A stretch of DNA of 64,000 nucleotides, taken from Hydractinia symbiolongicarpus. Taxonomy: Eukaryota; Cnidaria; Hydrozoa; Anthoathecata; Hydractiniidae. A model generated the notes under the pieces. It worked only from the letters and a program-made list of their open reading frames with translations. It was not told the DNA's origin and ran no database searches. Positions 51,766 to 63,655 of the stretch are shown here, piece by piece. The stretch spans positions 21,569,001 to 21,633,000 of the forward strand of contig NC_079875.1 of assembly GCF_029227915.1 (NCBI RefSeq). The letters are read 5' to 3'. The stretch's first letter is position 1. Every line of letters starts with the position of its first letter. Position numbers and translations under genes: made by a program.

Positions 51766-52085
51766 GAGGGTGCTGATAAGCCGCAAACGCACACATATAC
51801 AAGGGCAGTTTGGGCGACTTTGCGCATAAAATTGGCGATTGTCCTCCGAAACCGCCTGGAGCATTCACGAAATGCAATTTCTTGTAACATACCATCATGC
51901 GGACGACAGTTGTAAGAAGTCGCTTGAAGAGAAAGGAGTTAATAAAGTTTATATATAAGTTATTTATAAAGTAAATCTTATCAAAAACCATCAAAAACAG
52001 TTCTTTTAAGAACTTCGCTACCACATAGTAAGTTTATTTTAATTGTTATAGTTTTTTTAACCATTGGTGGCTTATCGGCACCCTC
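51766..52085. mobile_element. MITE with GAGGGTGCYGATAAGCC inverted ends
   Basis: GAGGGTGCTGATAAGCC at 51766-51782 and its near-perfect reverse complement at 52069-52085, 320 bp overall. The same end (CTTATCGGCACCCTC) occurs alone at 28001-28015 in NDUFA13 intron 1, so the family is interspersed. Target duplication unclear. Confidence 0.6.
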
Positions 52086-52875
52086 ATGTATCTTTTCCCC
52101 TGTTAGTTTTGGATTGGTGACTTAAATTTATTTCCACGATACAACAAAAAAAGAAGCAACTTGAGTTTTAGGAAATATTTAAAAATTGTATAATACAATT
52201 TAAAAAGAAATAGTTTTGTTAATACTTTATGGAATGAATTTTCTTCTTCTGACTGTAGCTCGAGGTAGCTAGCTAGGTAATGATTCCATTGAAGGATGAC
52301 AGCATTTTCCATGGTGGCCACAGGCACCACAAAGTAATTTAGTTAGCTAGCTACATCAAACCAAGAAAAAAACGTAAAAATAACTTTCAATTCATCCATA
52401 CCTTCGCAACTCACTTTTCTTCTGCTGTATGAAAAGGATACCAAGCATGCCAAGCTGATAATTTGGTACTTTAAAATCTTCTTTTTAATGACGCCATAAA
52501 ATATAACATGTTTTTGCGCATTATAAACGTTCAAATTAATATAGTGTGCCTTCAGAGAAAAGGTACAAGCTTTCCAACTCGAAGTATTAAGAGAAATAGC
52601 ATGCCAGCTAAGCCAATTATTGCGAAGCAATTGAGCTTCGCGAGTGAAGCGAGCGAAGCGAAATTGTGGAGCACGTTTGCTACACGCGAGGTATACCAGA
52701 GAATTATTGAGATTCTCAAAATTTCGATAGAAAAAAAATCATATAAAATCAGGGTAAAGAAATAAGAATGATATTTTTTCACGAAAAGGTAGGTTATTAT
52801 TTTGTCTACTAGAACAAATAAGTTTGGACCGAGCAGCTGTAATAAAAGTTAGCTAAAAATGCTAATAAATAGGCT

Positions 52876-53913
52876 TTGTACCCCCTGCCCCCGTCTTTCG
52901 AGCCGCTAAAGCGATTGCAGGAAATGTATCCACAATATCCTCGCTCGACCTTACATCGTCACTGTAAGAAACCCATTGGTGAAACTGAAAGGCCTGACCG
53001 GAGAAAATATCCCATGAAGAAAACCAATCGAAAACTCACACTGCGGGACGAACGAAAGTTAACTGCTGCACTGCTGAAACTTCGAAAGACTGAGGGTAAT
53101 TTTTGTTCTACAGACATTCAAAGAGAGGCGGGCATACCTGAAGGAGAAATTAGCAACAGGACTTTGAGGCGTGCTCTGAATCGCATGGGCTAACGTTTCA
53201 GCAAGTGTCGTCGTAAAGGACAATTACTAGATTCAGACTTGAAAAGACGTTTGGCATTTGCAAAGCAATGCAAGAGGTTGCCGAGCAATTTTTGGAAAGA
53301 AGGCATATCGTTCTATTTAGACGGCACTGGCTGGGTGCACAAGACTAACCCTAGTCAGCACGCCGGAACCACAAGAAGTCGAACGTGGAAAAAGAGAGGT
53401 GAAAGTTTGACGCAACACTGCACGGCCAAAGGTAAAAAGGAGGGTGTTGGCGGTAAGATGGCTAAGTTCATGGTAGCAATTTACCATGGCCGGGGTATAA
53501 TCAAATGCCATCAATATCACGGTAGCCTGAACGGTGAATTGTGTTTCGATTTTATCAAGGAACATTTTCCAGCCATCTTTCAAAACTCCAGCAATTCAAC
53601 AGCCAAACTGTTTTTACAAGATGGCGATCCTTTGCAGAACAGTGCACAAGCCAAAAATGCAATGGAGGAAGTAAACTGCAGGCTGTTCAAAATTCCTGCC
53701 AGGTCGACAGATCTTAATCCCATTGAGAACATTTTTCACTTGATCGGTAAACAGATCAAGAAAGATGCGAAAGATAGGAACATCACACATGAAACATACC
53801 AACAGTTTTGCAGGAGAGTAAAGCAAACGGTTTTGAACTTTCGAACCATAGAATCAATGCCTCGAAGAATCGATATGGTCATAAAAAACAAAGGTATTCG
53901 CACAAAGTACTAG
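52876..53913 (+). pseudogene. Tc1-like transposase (DD34E) with one nonsense codon
   Basis: Continuous frame from 52876 to 53913 except TAA at 53191-53193. N-terminal helix-turn-helix remnants (EMYPQYPRSTLHRHCKKPI; KLTLRDERKLTAALLKL), then FYLDGTGW (first Asp), LFLQDGDPLQNSAQAKNAME (second Asp) and STDLNPIENIFHLIGK (Glu), with 34 residues between the second Asp and the Glu. This is the DDE_3 cut-and-paste core of Tc1 elements. The first DNA-binding helices appear shortened. Terminal inverted repeats were not identified. Only the single stop obviously disables it. Confidence 0.88.
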
Positions 53914-54243
53914 GCTTACTTAAGTACTTATATAGCTTTATATTTCTTTCTATATATATATAAACCATTTAGGATTTTTAAATTTGGTATATAATTTATC
54001 AACGAACACAATGCCTGTCGCCTACAAATACTGCAACTAATTTTATTTTAAACGGTTTACTGCGCAAACCGTGTGAAATGAAAAGGATTATTGCTAAATA
54101 ACTTTTCCTATTTTGTCACGCTTTGCAGCGCAAATCGTTAGTAGCATTTCAACGGTTTGCAGCGCAAATCGTCTGAAAATTGCTTTTTCTATTTTGTCTC
54201 AATTTTGTCTTTTCTATTTTGTCTCAACAGTGTTGCTGTTAGT

Positions 54244-54262
54244 GGGGGGGGGGGGGGGGGGG
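54244..54262 (+). repeat. Poly-G run (19 G)
   Basis: Homopolymer after CAGTGTTGCTGTTAGT. Upstream, CGGTTTGCAGCGCAAATCGT-like blocks recur three times (about 54050-54175). Confidence 0.85.
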
Positions 54263-54596
54263 AAGGGGAGGAGGTCATAATTATTTTAAATCCCATTCGC
54301 ACTGTCCGAGATTGTAGCTAGTTAAAAAAGTTACTTTAATATTCGTTGTAACTATATTTTGGCTGCGCATTAAACTTTAGACATTATTCTGTACGTGTCG
54401 AACATCGTAATGTTTTGTTTACAAAGTTTTATCTTATAGGGAATTTCGAATTCTAAATAGAATGTTTGTTTTTAGACAGGACTGTTTCGAATTTTGGCCT
54501 CGAGTAATAACAAAAGTAGTGCTAGTGAATTATATTATTATAAGAACACTAAACTAAATTTCTTATTTTTTATTTTTATCTAACTTAGACGGTTAA

Positions 54597-54742
54597 CAAA
54601 TACAATAATAACCGATTACCCCGTGCTGTACCAAATATATATCGCCCTCAGTCATTCACCGACCTCGCAAGCTCGGTCGGCGCTTAGATCCCGGGCGATA
54701 TTTTGTGGTACAGCCCGGGGTAATCGGTGATTATTGTATTAG
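54597..54742. repeat. Foldback element 2
   Basis: Arms 54599-54647 and 54693-54740 are inverted copies (AATACAATAATAACCGATTA; GTGCTGTACCA) around a loop with CTCGCAAGCTCGGTC. The same loop motif occurs in the 55993-56120 hairpin although the arms differ. Confidence 0.8.
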
Positions 54743-54744
54743 GA

Positions 54745-55990
54745 TCAAACCTTCCGGCTCTCTAGTCTTCACCCAACCATGATATGTTAGTCACCCCAGA
54801 CAATATTAATAGGCAAACATAATCTCTCACCTGCACGCGTAATAAGATTCCATGTTGTTTACAATGTAATTCTGTTCTTTTAGAGGCAGCGTGGCAATCT
54901 AGTTAGCACCCTTTATCTAAGCAATATCATTCGCCTTTACGGATCATCAGGCTTCGCTTCTCTAGCTTGTTATCTGTTATCTGTTGTTTTTCCATTCTTT
55001 TTCTCGATACTTCATTCCTGGTTCGTTTCCCTTTCACAACCAACTATAGTACGATAACCTTCCAAGGATAACCGCAACAAATGACCAACCTCCAACAATT
55101 TATTCTACCTCGTTGTTTGGCTTTCCCGCACCAGCAACTTCATCTACATCGCAACGTGTGCTTTGCTCCGTTTTGGTCGTTTTGTTCTATTAACAACATT
55201 ATAAACACTATCCCAACGATGTATAGTGTTTAACCAAGTTGTTCTAACTGATTCTGGGCTGCGACGACTTCGTATAATATCACCCCTTCTTTCTTCCTTT
55301 AACAAACGCATAATCACTTGTGCGATTATTAAGTTACAATCTTATTTTTATTGCTACGTTATGAAAATGAAAATTACAGTATGAATATCATGCCTTTTAA
55401 ACTAACTGTTTGTAAACCCAAGGGTACTATCAGGAAGATTCAACAATAAAACTACAACTTACCCTCCTTCCTTTCTTAATTTTTGTTTTTAAATCAGTTA
55501 ATAAAGAGTAAGCTGTTTCTCAAAAGATCATCAGGATAAAAGATGTCAGCTTGGTCAGTTAACATTTGTTTTACAAGGAGCTCGAGGTCTTTGCAAATCT
55601 TCATTCGTGACATTGTATCCTTTTATCTCAACTGAATTTTTAATCATCTGTTTTTTCACCATCACCACTATCATCATTTCTTTTCACAGGCCGTACATGC
55701 GCAAGTAATTCAAATGTTAGAGCTGTTGGTACAAGAACATGACTTCTTAGAGCTCTTGACATTGTCATTGAAGTCTTTGCTGTTGCAACTAGCCTTGTAC
55801 AACAACGATTGATCAATTCTATGTTGTAGCTACAATAAAAACCTGTAATGTTTACACAATATTCGATTTAAGAAAAATATATTTTTAGTTTGCATGTAAT
55901 TTGGGAATAGTTGCTATAAAGACATGGTTGCTACGTCCTGCTTATAATGTTATATTTTTGTCGTAAAATGCAGTACCCGGATAATAATCC
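54745..55990. other. No gene recognised
   Basis: Unique-looking sequence with no supported reading frame. Confidence 0.4.
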
Positions 55991-55992
55991 AT

Positions 55993-56120
55993 ATAATAAC
56001 TGTTTATTTCGGGCAATACCTTCGAATATTGACCTCTAGCACGTATTGCCCTCGCAAGCTCGGTCAATACTTTGACGTCGGTCAATATTCTCCGGTATTG
56101 CCCTCATAAACAGTTATTAT
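55993..56120. repeat. Foldback element 3
   Basis: ATAATAACTGTTTAT and GGGCAATACC at one side, with complements GGTATTGCCCTCATAAACAG and TTATTAT at the other, and inner copies GTATTGCCCTCGCAAGCTCG and GGTCAATATT. Shares the CTCGCAAGCTCGGTC centre with foldback 2. Confidence 0.75.
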
Positions 56121-56129
56121 AGGTTTAAT

Positions 56130-57230
56130 GTTAGAGTAGAAGTACGAATTTATAGAAGTCCAGTTTGATTTATAAGAAAGGTAAGAACGGAGATGCAACT
56201 GAGATCATTTGTCGCGGCGCATCTTCTCTTCGTTTGTTCTTTTTTAAACTTCTCTGTTTCGTAAGTTCAGAAAGAGACTTCGCCAAAAAAGAGAAGACAA
56301 GAAGGAGCATCAAGCAGAGTAATTTTAACGAGTTTTTCTTGTTTTTCTCGCATGTTATTACTGTTTTGTTTACTTGTAAGGGAAGTGAAACAGTTACATC
56401 GCATGTCAAGAAACTGTAGGCTTAAAATCATGGCGGGCCTGTTTAAATGGAATGATGTTCTCTGTCATAAAATCCTAATTCATGTACCTTCCAAGATGTA
56501 CCACCACCTTCGGTAATCGGTAAAACGAAAATCTCTACCGATGGCAGTAGAGTGAAGAAATTAATAAGTTAAATACGAGATTAAATTATTAGATTAAAGT
56601 ATCTATCTGATGCTGCCTACTCTGTCTTCGAGCGCAAAAATGTTAGAATGAGTGACGTTGATCTTTCACCAGAGTATTGTGTCAGAATGTAACATCAATT
56701 CTGATAATATCTAAAAAAACATTAATTAATCAGTTCTCATTCTAAAAATGACCAACACAAATTTGGAGGGAAAAATTGGGAACGATTATATTTAAAAAGA
56801 AGCTCAAAGTCAAACGAAATACACGTTTCCCGGGACCATGAGTTATACTTTTTTTAAACTCATAAAATATGAATATCATATTTGAATTCAACATAGTTTG
56901 TGTAATTTATGTGTAAAAGTTTAACTTGATACGCCAAGGAGGAGGAGATATATATCACAGTTAAAGTCTTCTTAATGCCCAAGTTACCATGTCCCGCCTC
57001 GTTTTTAAAAAGAGGTTGGACATGCCACAAATCTTTAAATTAGAATAGCAGGTTGTTTACTTGCTGCATTGTTTCGAAATTTTCTTTGTTTATGACATTT
57101 TTGATAAGGAATTCAAATCTTTTGTCCGTTTTTCATAAAACTCAACAGAAAAAATTGCGGCACATCAAAAGAATAAGTCTCGGGAAAGGTGTATTGCATT
57201 TTAATATTAAACCATAGTTAATAGAAACTA
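56130..57230. other. No gene recognised
   Basis: Open frames on both strands at 56165-56419 overlap each other and have no domain signal. Confidence 0.4.
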
Positions 57231-57238
57231 TGATTAAA

Positions 57239-57298
57239 CACACTCGCAAAATCTTGTGAAGGCCTATTAATTCGGCTTCACAAGATTTTGCGAGTGTG
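57239..57298. repeat. Near-perfect 24-bp hairpin
   Basis: CACTCGCAAAATCTTGTGAAG and its complement separated by 12 bp (GCCTATTAATTC). About 100 bp upstream of the possible chromodomain exon. Confidence 0.8.
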
Positions 57299-57398
57299 TC
57301 TGTCCCGTTTGAGCACACTGCTACAGGTTTACTAAACAGGCGCCTGGTGCCTGGTGAGTGACCTGATTGCGTCTGCGCCAGTTAAAAACAGACTGAAC

Positions 57399-57503
57399 AT
57401 GTCCCAGTTTGTTGGTCCAAATGGAGAAAATGATGTAATGATAGAAGGATCATGTGGAGGTCCCTACATGGTTGAAAAGATAGTTGGAATATATATGGGG
57501 AAG
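57399..57503 (+). CDS. Possible first exon of a chromodomain protein
   Basis: ATG at 57399 opens 35 codons (ENDVMIEGSCGG, then PYMVEKIVGIYMGK) ending at AAG|GTAAAG. YMVEKIVG resembles the first beta-strand of chromodomains (YVVEKIL...), which read methyl-lysine on histones, and many of these genes split the domain by an intron near here. No second exon was recognised downstream, where an RTE-like LINE has inserted. Tentative. Confidence 0.35.
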
Positions 57504-58779
57504 GTAAAGTTATATTAGTTAGCTAGGGTACACAACACTAGCTAGACATGATATTTGGTGGATGCTCACATGATGATTTTTGATTTTTTAGCGTACAAAT
57601 GGTGCTAAGAAATCAAGAATCACTATGTGAGCGACCCCTTGTTTTTTGGCTATTAATTTGCTAGTATCTGATGGATGCAAAAATTTAAGTTTAGGCACAG
57701 ATAAAAATTTTTTATATATATATATATATCACGCTGTAGGTTAGGCTTGCTATCTTATTTATTTTATTATTTATACTTTTATACTATTGTTTATACTAAT
57801 GACACTATTATGCTGGACATTTTATATTACAAATCGTTTCGTAGCTGGTCTTTGAAACTCGACTTATGGTACAAACCATCAGATCCCTTTTGACTTGTGA
57901 CAATTATCATTAAGTATACCAACAACAAACACACCTATGACGGTGGGAATTAGCTACTCCTCCAGTGCAATTGAAACTGTTTAGAAATAATTGCCCAAAA
58001 CAGTTGCACTGGTATCTACATCAGGTGTTTTCCTATTCATTTTGTTGTTCTTTTCCTTTTATCAAAAAACAGGTTGCATAAAGGTACACATGGCAATACT
58101 TTCGTTCGGAAATGGTTATTCAAATATAAAAAATACAAAAAAAACAGAAAAAACTATAAAATTTAAATAAAAATCCTCTCTTTTTCATCTTCTTTTTTCT
58201 AAAATGACAGATAATAACTTATCTTTACTATATGTATATAGCTAGCTAGCTAGTATACTGTTTATGATTTTAGATTCAACCAAGTAACCTAAGATCCTGA
58301 AAAAGTCCTAATTCTTTAGCAAACATTGATAAGTTCAGAGGACCTGTTACTTTTAGCTAGGTAGGATTATTCTCAATACAATTGCGTGCTTGTGATCTTA
58401 AATCCCCTACCTGGCCTCTACAATAAAATGTCTCTGGTTGTAGTTTAATTTTCTGTCTGTATACTGTATTTATATAGTTAATGTGAACAACTTCTTAAAA
58501 ATACACATTAAAACAGGTAAAATTTCCATTGATTCATGCAAATTTATACCTTTTCAGCAAGAGCCTTTCTGATTTTGGTGCTTTCTTTTTCTCTTTTAGA
58601 TTTTTAAGAAACTATGATAACCATTGCTTTTAAACGGATGATAACATAAACCCATGCTGCGCATAGTGTAGTGAGCCAACTGCGGCTAAGCAAATCTGCC
58701 ACCATGGATGAAAAGACACTTAGTGCTATCCAGTATGTTAGAGACGCACACAATAGCTCTACTTCAATTTGATTTCTGA

Positions 58780-61700
58780 TTATACTGGTTTATCATGATC
58801 AAGGTGGTGAAGGGTCTCCTTAAGAGACAAGAGAGGAGTTGAACGTCCTCCACCATACCTTAGTTTAAAGGGGCGATTGTGGAAGTCCCATGAAATGCCA
58901 CATAGTGATGGTGTCACTTTAAAAAACACCCAGTCCGGTCTGTGAACGGTTGGCGCTAGGAAGGGCATCCAGCTGTAAAACACTGCCAAAACTCTTTATT
59001 AATGGCCGTGAGAATAGATGATCAGACAAACTGCGTAAACGGGGCTGGAACTCTAAGGAGTGAAGGTGTCGCGCATGGTAGGACAGATGTCAGATGTGAG
59101 CATCGTCAGACCGTTACCCAGCTATCACATCACAAGGTAGATAACACTAGGTTGAGGATGGCTAGTGTAAATGTTGGTACTCTGAGAGGTAGAGCAGGTG
59201 AAGTAGTTGAAATGTTAGAACGTAGATCTGTTAATATGTGTTGTGTTCAGGAAGTTAGGTGGAGAGGAGCTTCAGTGAGATTTATGGAAGGTAGGAGGGC
59301 AAGGTATAAGCTTTTTTGGATTGGTAATAGTGATGGATATGGAGGAGTTGGCATATTCGTTGCAGAGAAGTGGGTAGAAAAAGTAATAGATGTTATGCGT
59401 GTTAATAGTCGTATTATAGTGATAAAGTTTTTGATAGGTAATAGGATTGTCAATTTTCTGTCAGTTTATGCTCCACAGTGTGGACACAGTGAGGAAGATA
59501 AAGATAAGTTTTATGATGAGTTAATGGCAGTCACATCAAAGTTTGGAGACACTGAACTTGTCATGGTGGGCAGCGACTTTAATGGTCATGTTGGGAAGTC
59601 ATCTGAAGGTTATAGAGGTGTGCATGGAGGCTATGGATTTGGGAGCAGAAATAAGGAAGGGGAGAGATTGCTTGAGTTTGGAATGGCAGCGGACATGGTG
59701 GTTTGCAGAGTAGGCTGATAACATATGAGTCAGGTGGTTGTAAGACACAGATAGATTACTTCCTGGTTAGAAAGTCAGACGAGAAAGTGGTGAAGGACGT
59801 GAAAGTTATATCGGGGGAAGAGTGTGTTTCCCAGCATAGGTTGCTGGTTTGTGATATTATCTTGAAGAGTGTTATAGAAGCCAAGGGAAAGTACAGGCCC
59901 CGTCGAAAAGTCTGGAAGCTGAAGGAAGAGATTGTAGCAAGACAATTTAGTGCAAAAGTTCAGCAGTAGCCTACAATAGTCAATGTGATAGTGACAATGT
60001 TGAAAGTACTTGGACTACTTTGAAGAATTGTCTTCTAGAAGCTTCAGATGATACCTGTGGATGGACGAAAGGACCAGCTAGACATAGACAGACCTGGTGG
60101 TGGAATAATGAGGTTGACCAGTGTATAAAGGAAAAGAGGAAACTTTGGAAAGAGTGGAAGTCAGGTGGTAGTAAAAATATTTACTTAGAAGCTAAGCGTC
60201 GCGCTCGTACAGCAGTGTATAAGGCAAAATCAGAAGCAGAGAGAAACAGATTTGCAGATGTATTAAGAAGGGAAGACCAGCGCAATGAGGTATTCAAGAT
60301 AGCAAAGCAAATGAAGAAGACTAATCAAGATATTGTAGGTGAGAAGTGTATACGTAATGATGAAGGTGTTTTGGCTAGCACAGAGGAGGAGAAAAGGGTA
60401 GCTTGGAAGAATCATTTTCAGAGGTTGCTTAACACTGAGTTTGATTGGGACGAGGATAATTTGTCTTATGATGATGTTGTAGAAGGCCCAGCTATGCAGA
60501 TCAAGACAGAATGGGTAGTGGAGGCTATTAGGAAATTGAAGATTGGCAAGGCTGCAGGAGTATCAGGTATTGTTGCAGAGATGGTAAAAGCATCTGAGTA
60601 TATATTGGAGTTGAGCTTATTACAAGTCTTGCTAACCAGATTATAAAGGATGGTGTTATTCCGAGTGAGTGGCAGTCGAGTGTAATAGTGAATTGTTTCA
60701 AGGGAAAGGGTGATGCATTAGAAAGGGGTAACTATAGAGGTTTGAAGTTGGTTGATCAAGTAATGAAAGTTATTGAAAAGGGATTGATAAGTTACTTAGA
60801 GAAAGAATTGATATAGATAAGATGCAATTTGGTTTTGTTCCAGGGCGTGGCACTACAGATGCAATATTTTTACTCAGACCGCTTCAGGAAAAGTATTTAG
60901 GAAAGAGAAAGAATCTCTATTTTGCCTTAGTAGATTTAGAGAAAGCTTTTGATAGAGTGCCACGTAAAGTTATTTGGTGGGCTATGAGAAAATTAGGTGT
61001 GGATGAGTGGCTAGTTACGATGGTACAGTCTATGTACAGCAATGCTAGAAGTCGTGTCAGGATTAACGATTCACTTAGTGATGAATTTAGTGTAAATGTT
61101 GGTGTACATCAGGGTTCTGTACTTAGTCCTTTGTTGTTTATTCTAGTCTTAGAAGCGCTGTCGATGGAGTTCAGAACAGGTTGTCCATGGGAGTTATTGT
61201 ATGCAGATGATTTGGTTCTCATAGCAGAGTCGATGGAAGAATTAGTTGAAAAGTTTGAGAAGTGGAAGAAAGGACTAGAAGAGAAAGGGCTGAAGGTAAA
61301 CACAGCAAAGTCTAAAGTCATGATAAGTAGCATTGCATCCAAGTGTGACCTTGTAGTTGGAAAGTGGCCTTGTGGAGTTTGCAGGAAAGGGGTTGGTAGT
61401 AACTCAATTTTTTGTCAGATTTGCAAGCATTGGGTACATAAGAAGTGCAGTAGTATTAGTGGAAGGTTAAGAGCTGACATGCAGTTTGTATGCAAGCGTT
61501 GCAAAGGTGAGATTATAGAGAATGAAGTATTTCCAGCTTTAATGATGTACGACAGTGGCTCGTTAGAGATAGTTAAGAACTTCTGTTACTTAGGTGATAT
61601 GTTGGGCAGTGAAGGGGGTGTTGGAAGAAGTGTTACTTGCAGGATAGGTTCTGCTTGGAAAAAGTTTAGAGAGTTACTTCCTTTATTGACTAGCAGAGTC

Positions 61701-62203
61701 CTGTCAATTGAGGTAAAAGGTAGGTTGTATGAGGCCTGTGTAAGAAGTGATATGTTGTACGGTAGTGAGACATGGGCAGTGAAGCAGGAAGATCTTGACC
61801 GTTTAGAAAGGAATGATATGAGAATGGTTAGGTGGATGTGTAATGCCAGTCTGAGAGACAGAAAGAGTTCAGATGAGCTAAGAAGCAGGCTAAGTCTCCA
61901 TAGAATTAAAGATGTTATCCAGATAAGAAGATTGAATTAGCTGGGGCACTTGGAAAGAATGGAGGAGGATAATTGGGTAAGAAAGTGTAGAGACTTGATA
62001 GTTCCTGGGGCAAAGCCCAGAGGCAGACCGAGAAAGACTTGGCAGGAGGTTATAAGGACAGACTTGATAGAGAGGAAGTTGAGTTTAAATCTAACACAGT
62101 CTAGATCAGATTGGAAGACGGTCATTAATATACCCCGTCCAACCCATGCTAGCATGGAAAACGGACGTTAAGCCGAGAATGATGATGATGATGATGAAGG
62201 TGA
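58780..62203 (+). pseudogene. RTE-like non-LTR retrotransposon, nearly full length, frameshifted
   Basis: An AP-endonuclease domain (59161-59900: MASVNVGTLRGRAGEVVEML, CCVQEVRWRG, VMVGSDFNGHVG, SQHRLLVCDI) is followed by a linker and reverse transcriptase (60480-61350: YRGLKLVDQVMKVIEK, FGFVPGRGTTDAIF, FALVDLEKAFDRVPRKVIWW, VHQGSVLSPLLF, LYADDL). Then comes a PHD-like zinc finger (CGVCRKGVGSNSIFCQIC, HWVHKKC, CKRC) and a C-terminal domain (FCYLGDMLGSEGG, YGSETWAVK). Shifts or stops are near 59716, 59967, 60640-60820 and 61938. The 3' end carries CCAACCCATGCTAGCATGGA and a (GAT)n tail at 62181-62203, as in RTE-type LINEs. The 5' limit is uncertain. Confidence 0.9.
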
Positions 62204-62519
62204 ATCATTCTCAGTATAGAACGCACAGACGGATTAAATGAAGAATAGTTGTGTGTTGTCAGTGGACAAAATGTAGTTATAAATAAAACATAGCTTATTA
62301 ATACAAAAAGTTTGTCTGTGGCTGTAAAGACCGAACAAGGCCAAAATTCTGCTACCCTTCTTTAGAAGGAAGAAAACATCTACTTATGTTTTCTTCCTCC
62401 TAAAGAAATGTAATTTGTTTCATCGGCTATTTAAACATTACGTAATTACAAAGATTGACATCAATTATATTACTAAAAGTAGTGATGTTCTGACACAACT
62501 ATGGACACTGGCCTAACTT

Positions 62520-62960
62520 TGAATGCAGACTGACCCGTCTTTAGACAGGACAGCCCGTTAAAAGACAGGTCATTGCATTTGCAGTTGGAATGGACCCGGC
62601 CCCAACTTTAGACTAATGTATGCAAATTGGTCTTAAGTTGGTACAGGCCCAACAAAGGAATTTTTAAAAACCGTGTCATCAAATGTTACAAACCCAACTT
62701 TACACAAAGGACTCTTGCAATTTTAGAAAATGTGTCATAAGATGTGACAGGCCCAACTATTGACAAACAATTTCCACGCTTTTAAAAGACTGTGTCATAA
62801 GATGGGACAAGCCAAACTGTTGACACTTGACATTTTTTAGAGAAGACTCCTACACTAAGGTTAAACCTTGTAACATGGGCAACACACTGTTTTGAATTTA
62901 AAAAACATTAAAGACAGGCCAGGCTTAACTGTGGACAAATGCAGTGTCTATAAAAGAAGA
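62520..62960 (+). repeat. Degenerate minisatellite, ~65-70-bp period
   Basis: Recurring blocks GTGTCATAAGATG, GACAGGCCCAACT, TTGACAAA and TTTTAAAAGAC, with drifted copies at both sides. No coding. Confidence 0.6.
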
Positions 62961-63596
62961 CTAAAGAGGAAAAAGTATGTATGAAGAAAAATAAATCATG
63001 AATTCTTTAAATATAATCTTTTGCGAATTTATATAGCTAAAGTAATGAGCAATACAAATACCTTGTCATAAATCCTGTCTTAAAAATTGAACAAACATAG
63101 ACATAATTGACAAACGTATTTGACAAATGGGGATTAATAGCGTACAGGGTCTGACTCATGTCCAACTGGTTGTGGTTTAATCCCACATAAGGCTGTTTTC
63201 TAGTTGGGACACATAATATATCTTTAAATCATAATCATAACTCTCTGTTTCTTATGACTATGTTAAATATATATAAATATTTCAACCGTGGCTGCCCCAT
63301 CCAAAACGACCCTGACTCTCATATTACATAATAGGTTAACTATCTTGAAAAATAAAAATAAATAGCTTGAAATATAATATTACATTACACTGAGCTGAAT
63401 GTTATATCTTCATATCTGAGTCATAATTATTAAGCTATAGTCATTATAAACAAAACAATCCAGTTAAAAACATCAGTCAAAACAATCAACCGTTTTAATA
63501 CAGAATAATTTCTCAACTTCAGAAATATTTTTGAGTTAGGTTAAATTTAGATGCCCAAATGCACTACAGAATACTAGTATAGATACCAAAATCAGT

Positions 63597-63655
<59 letters not shown>

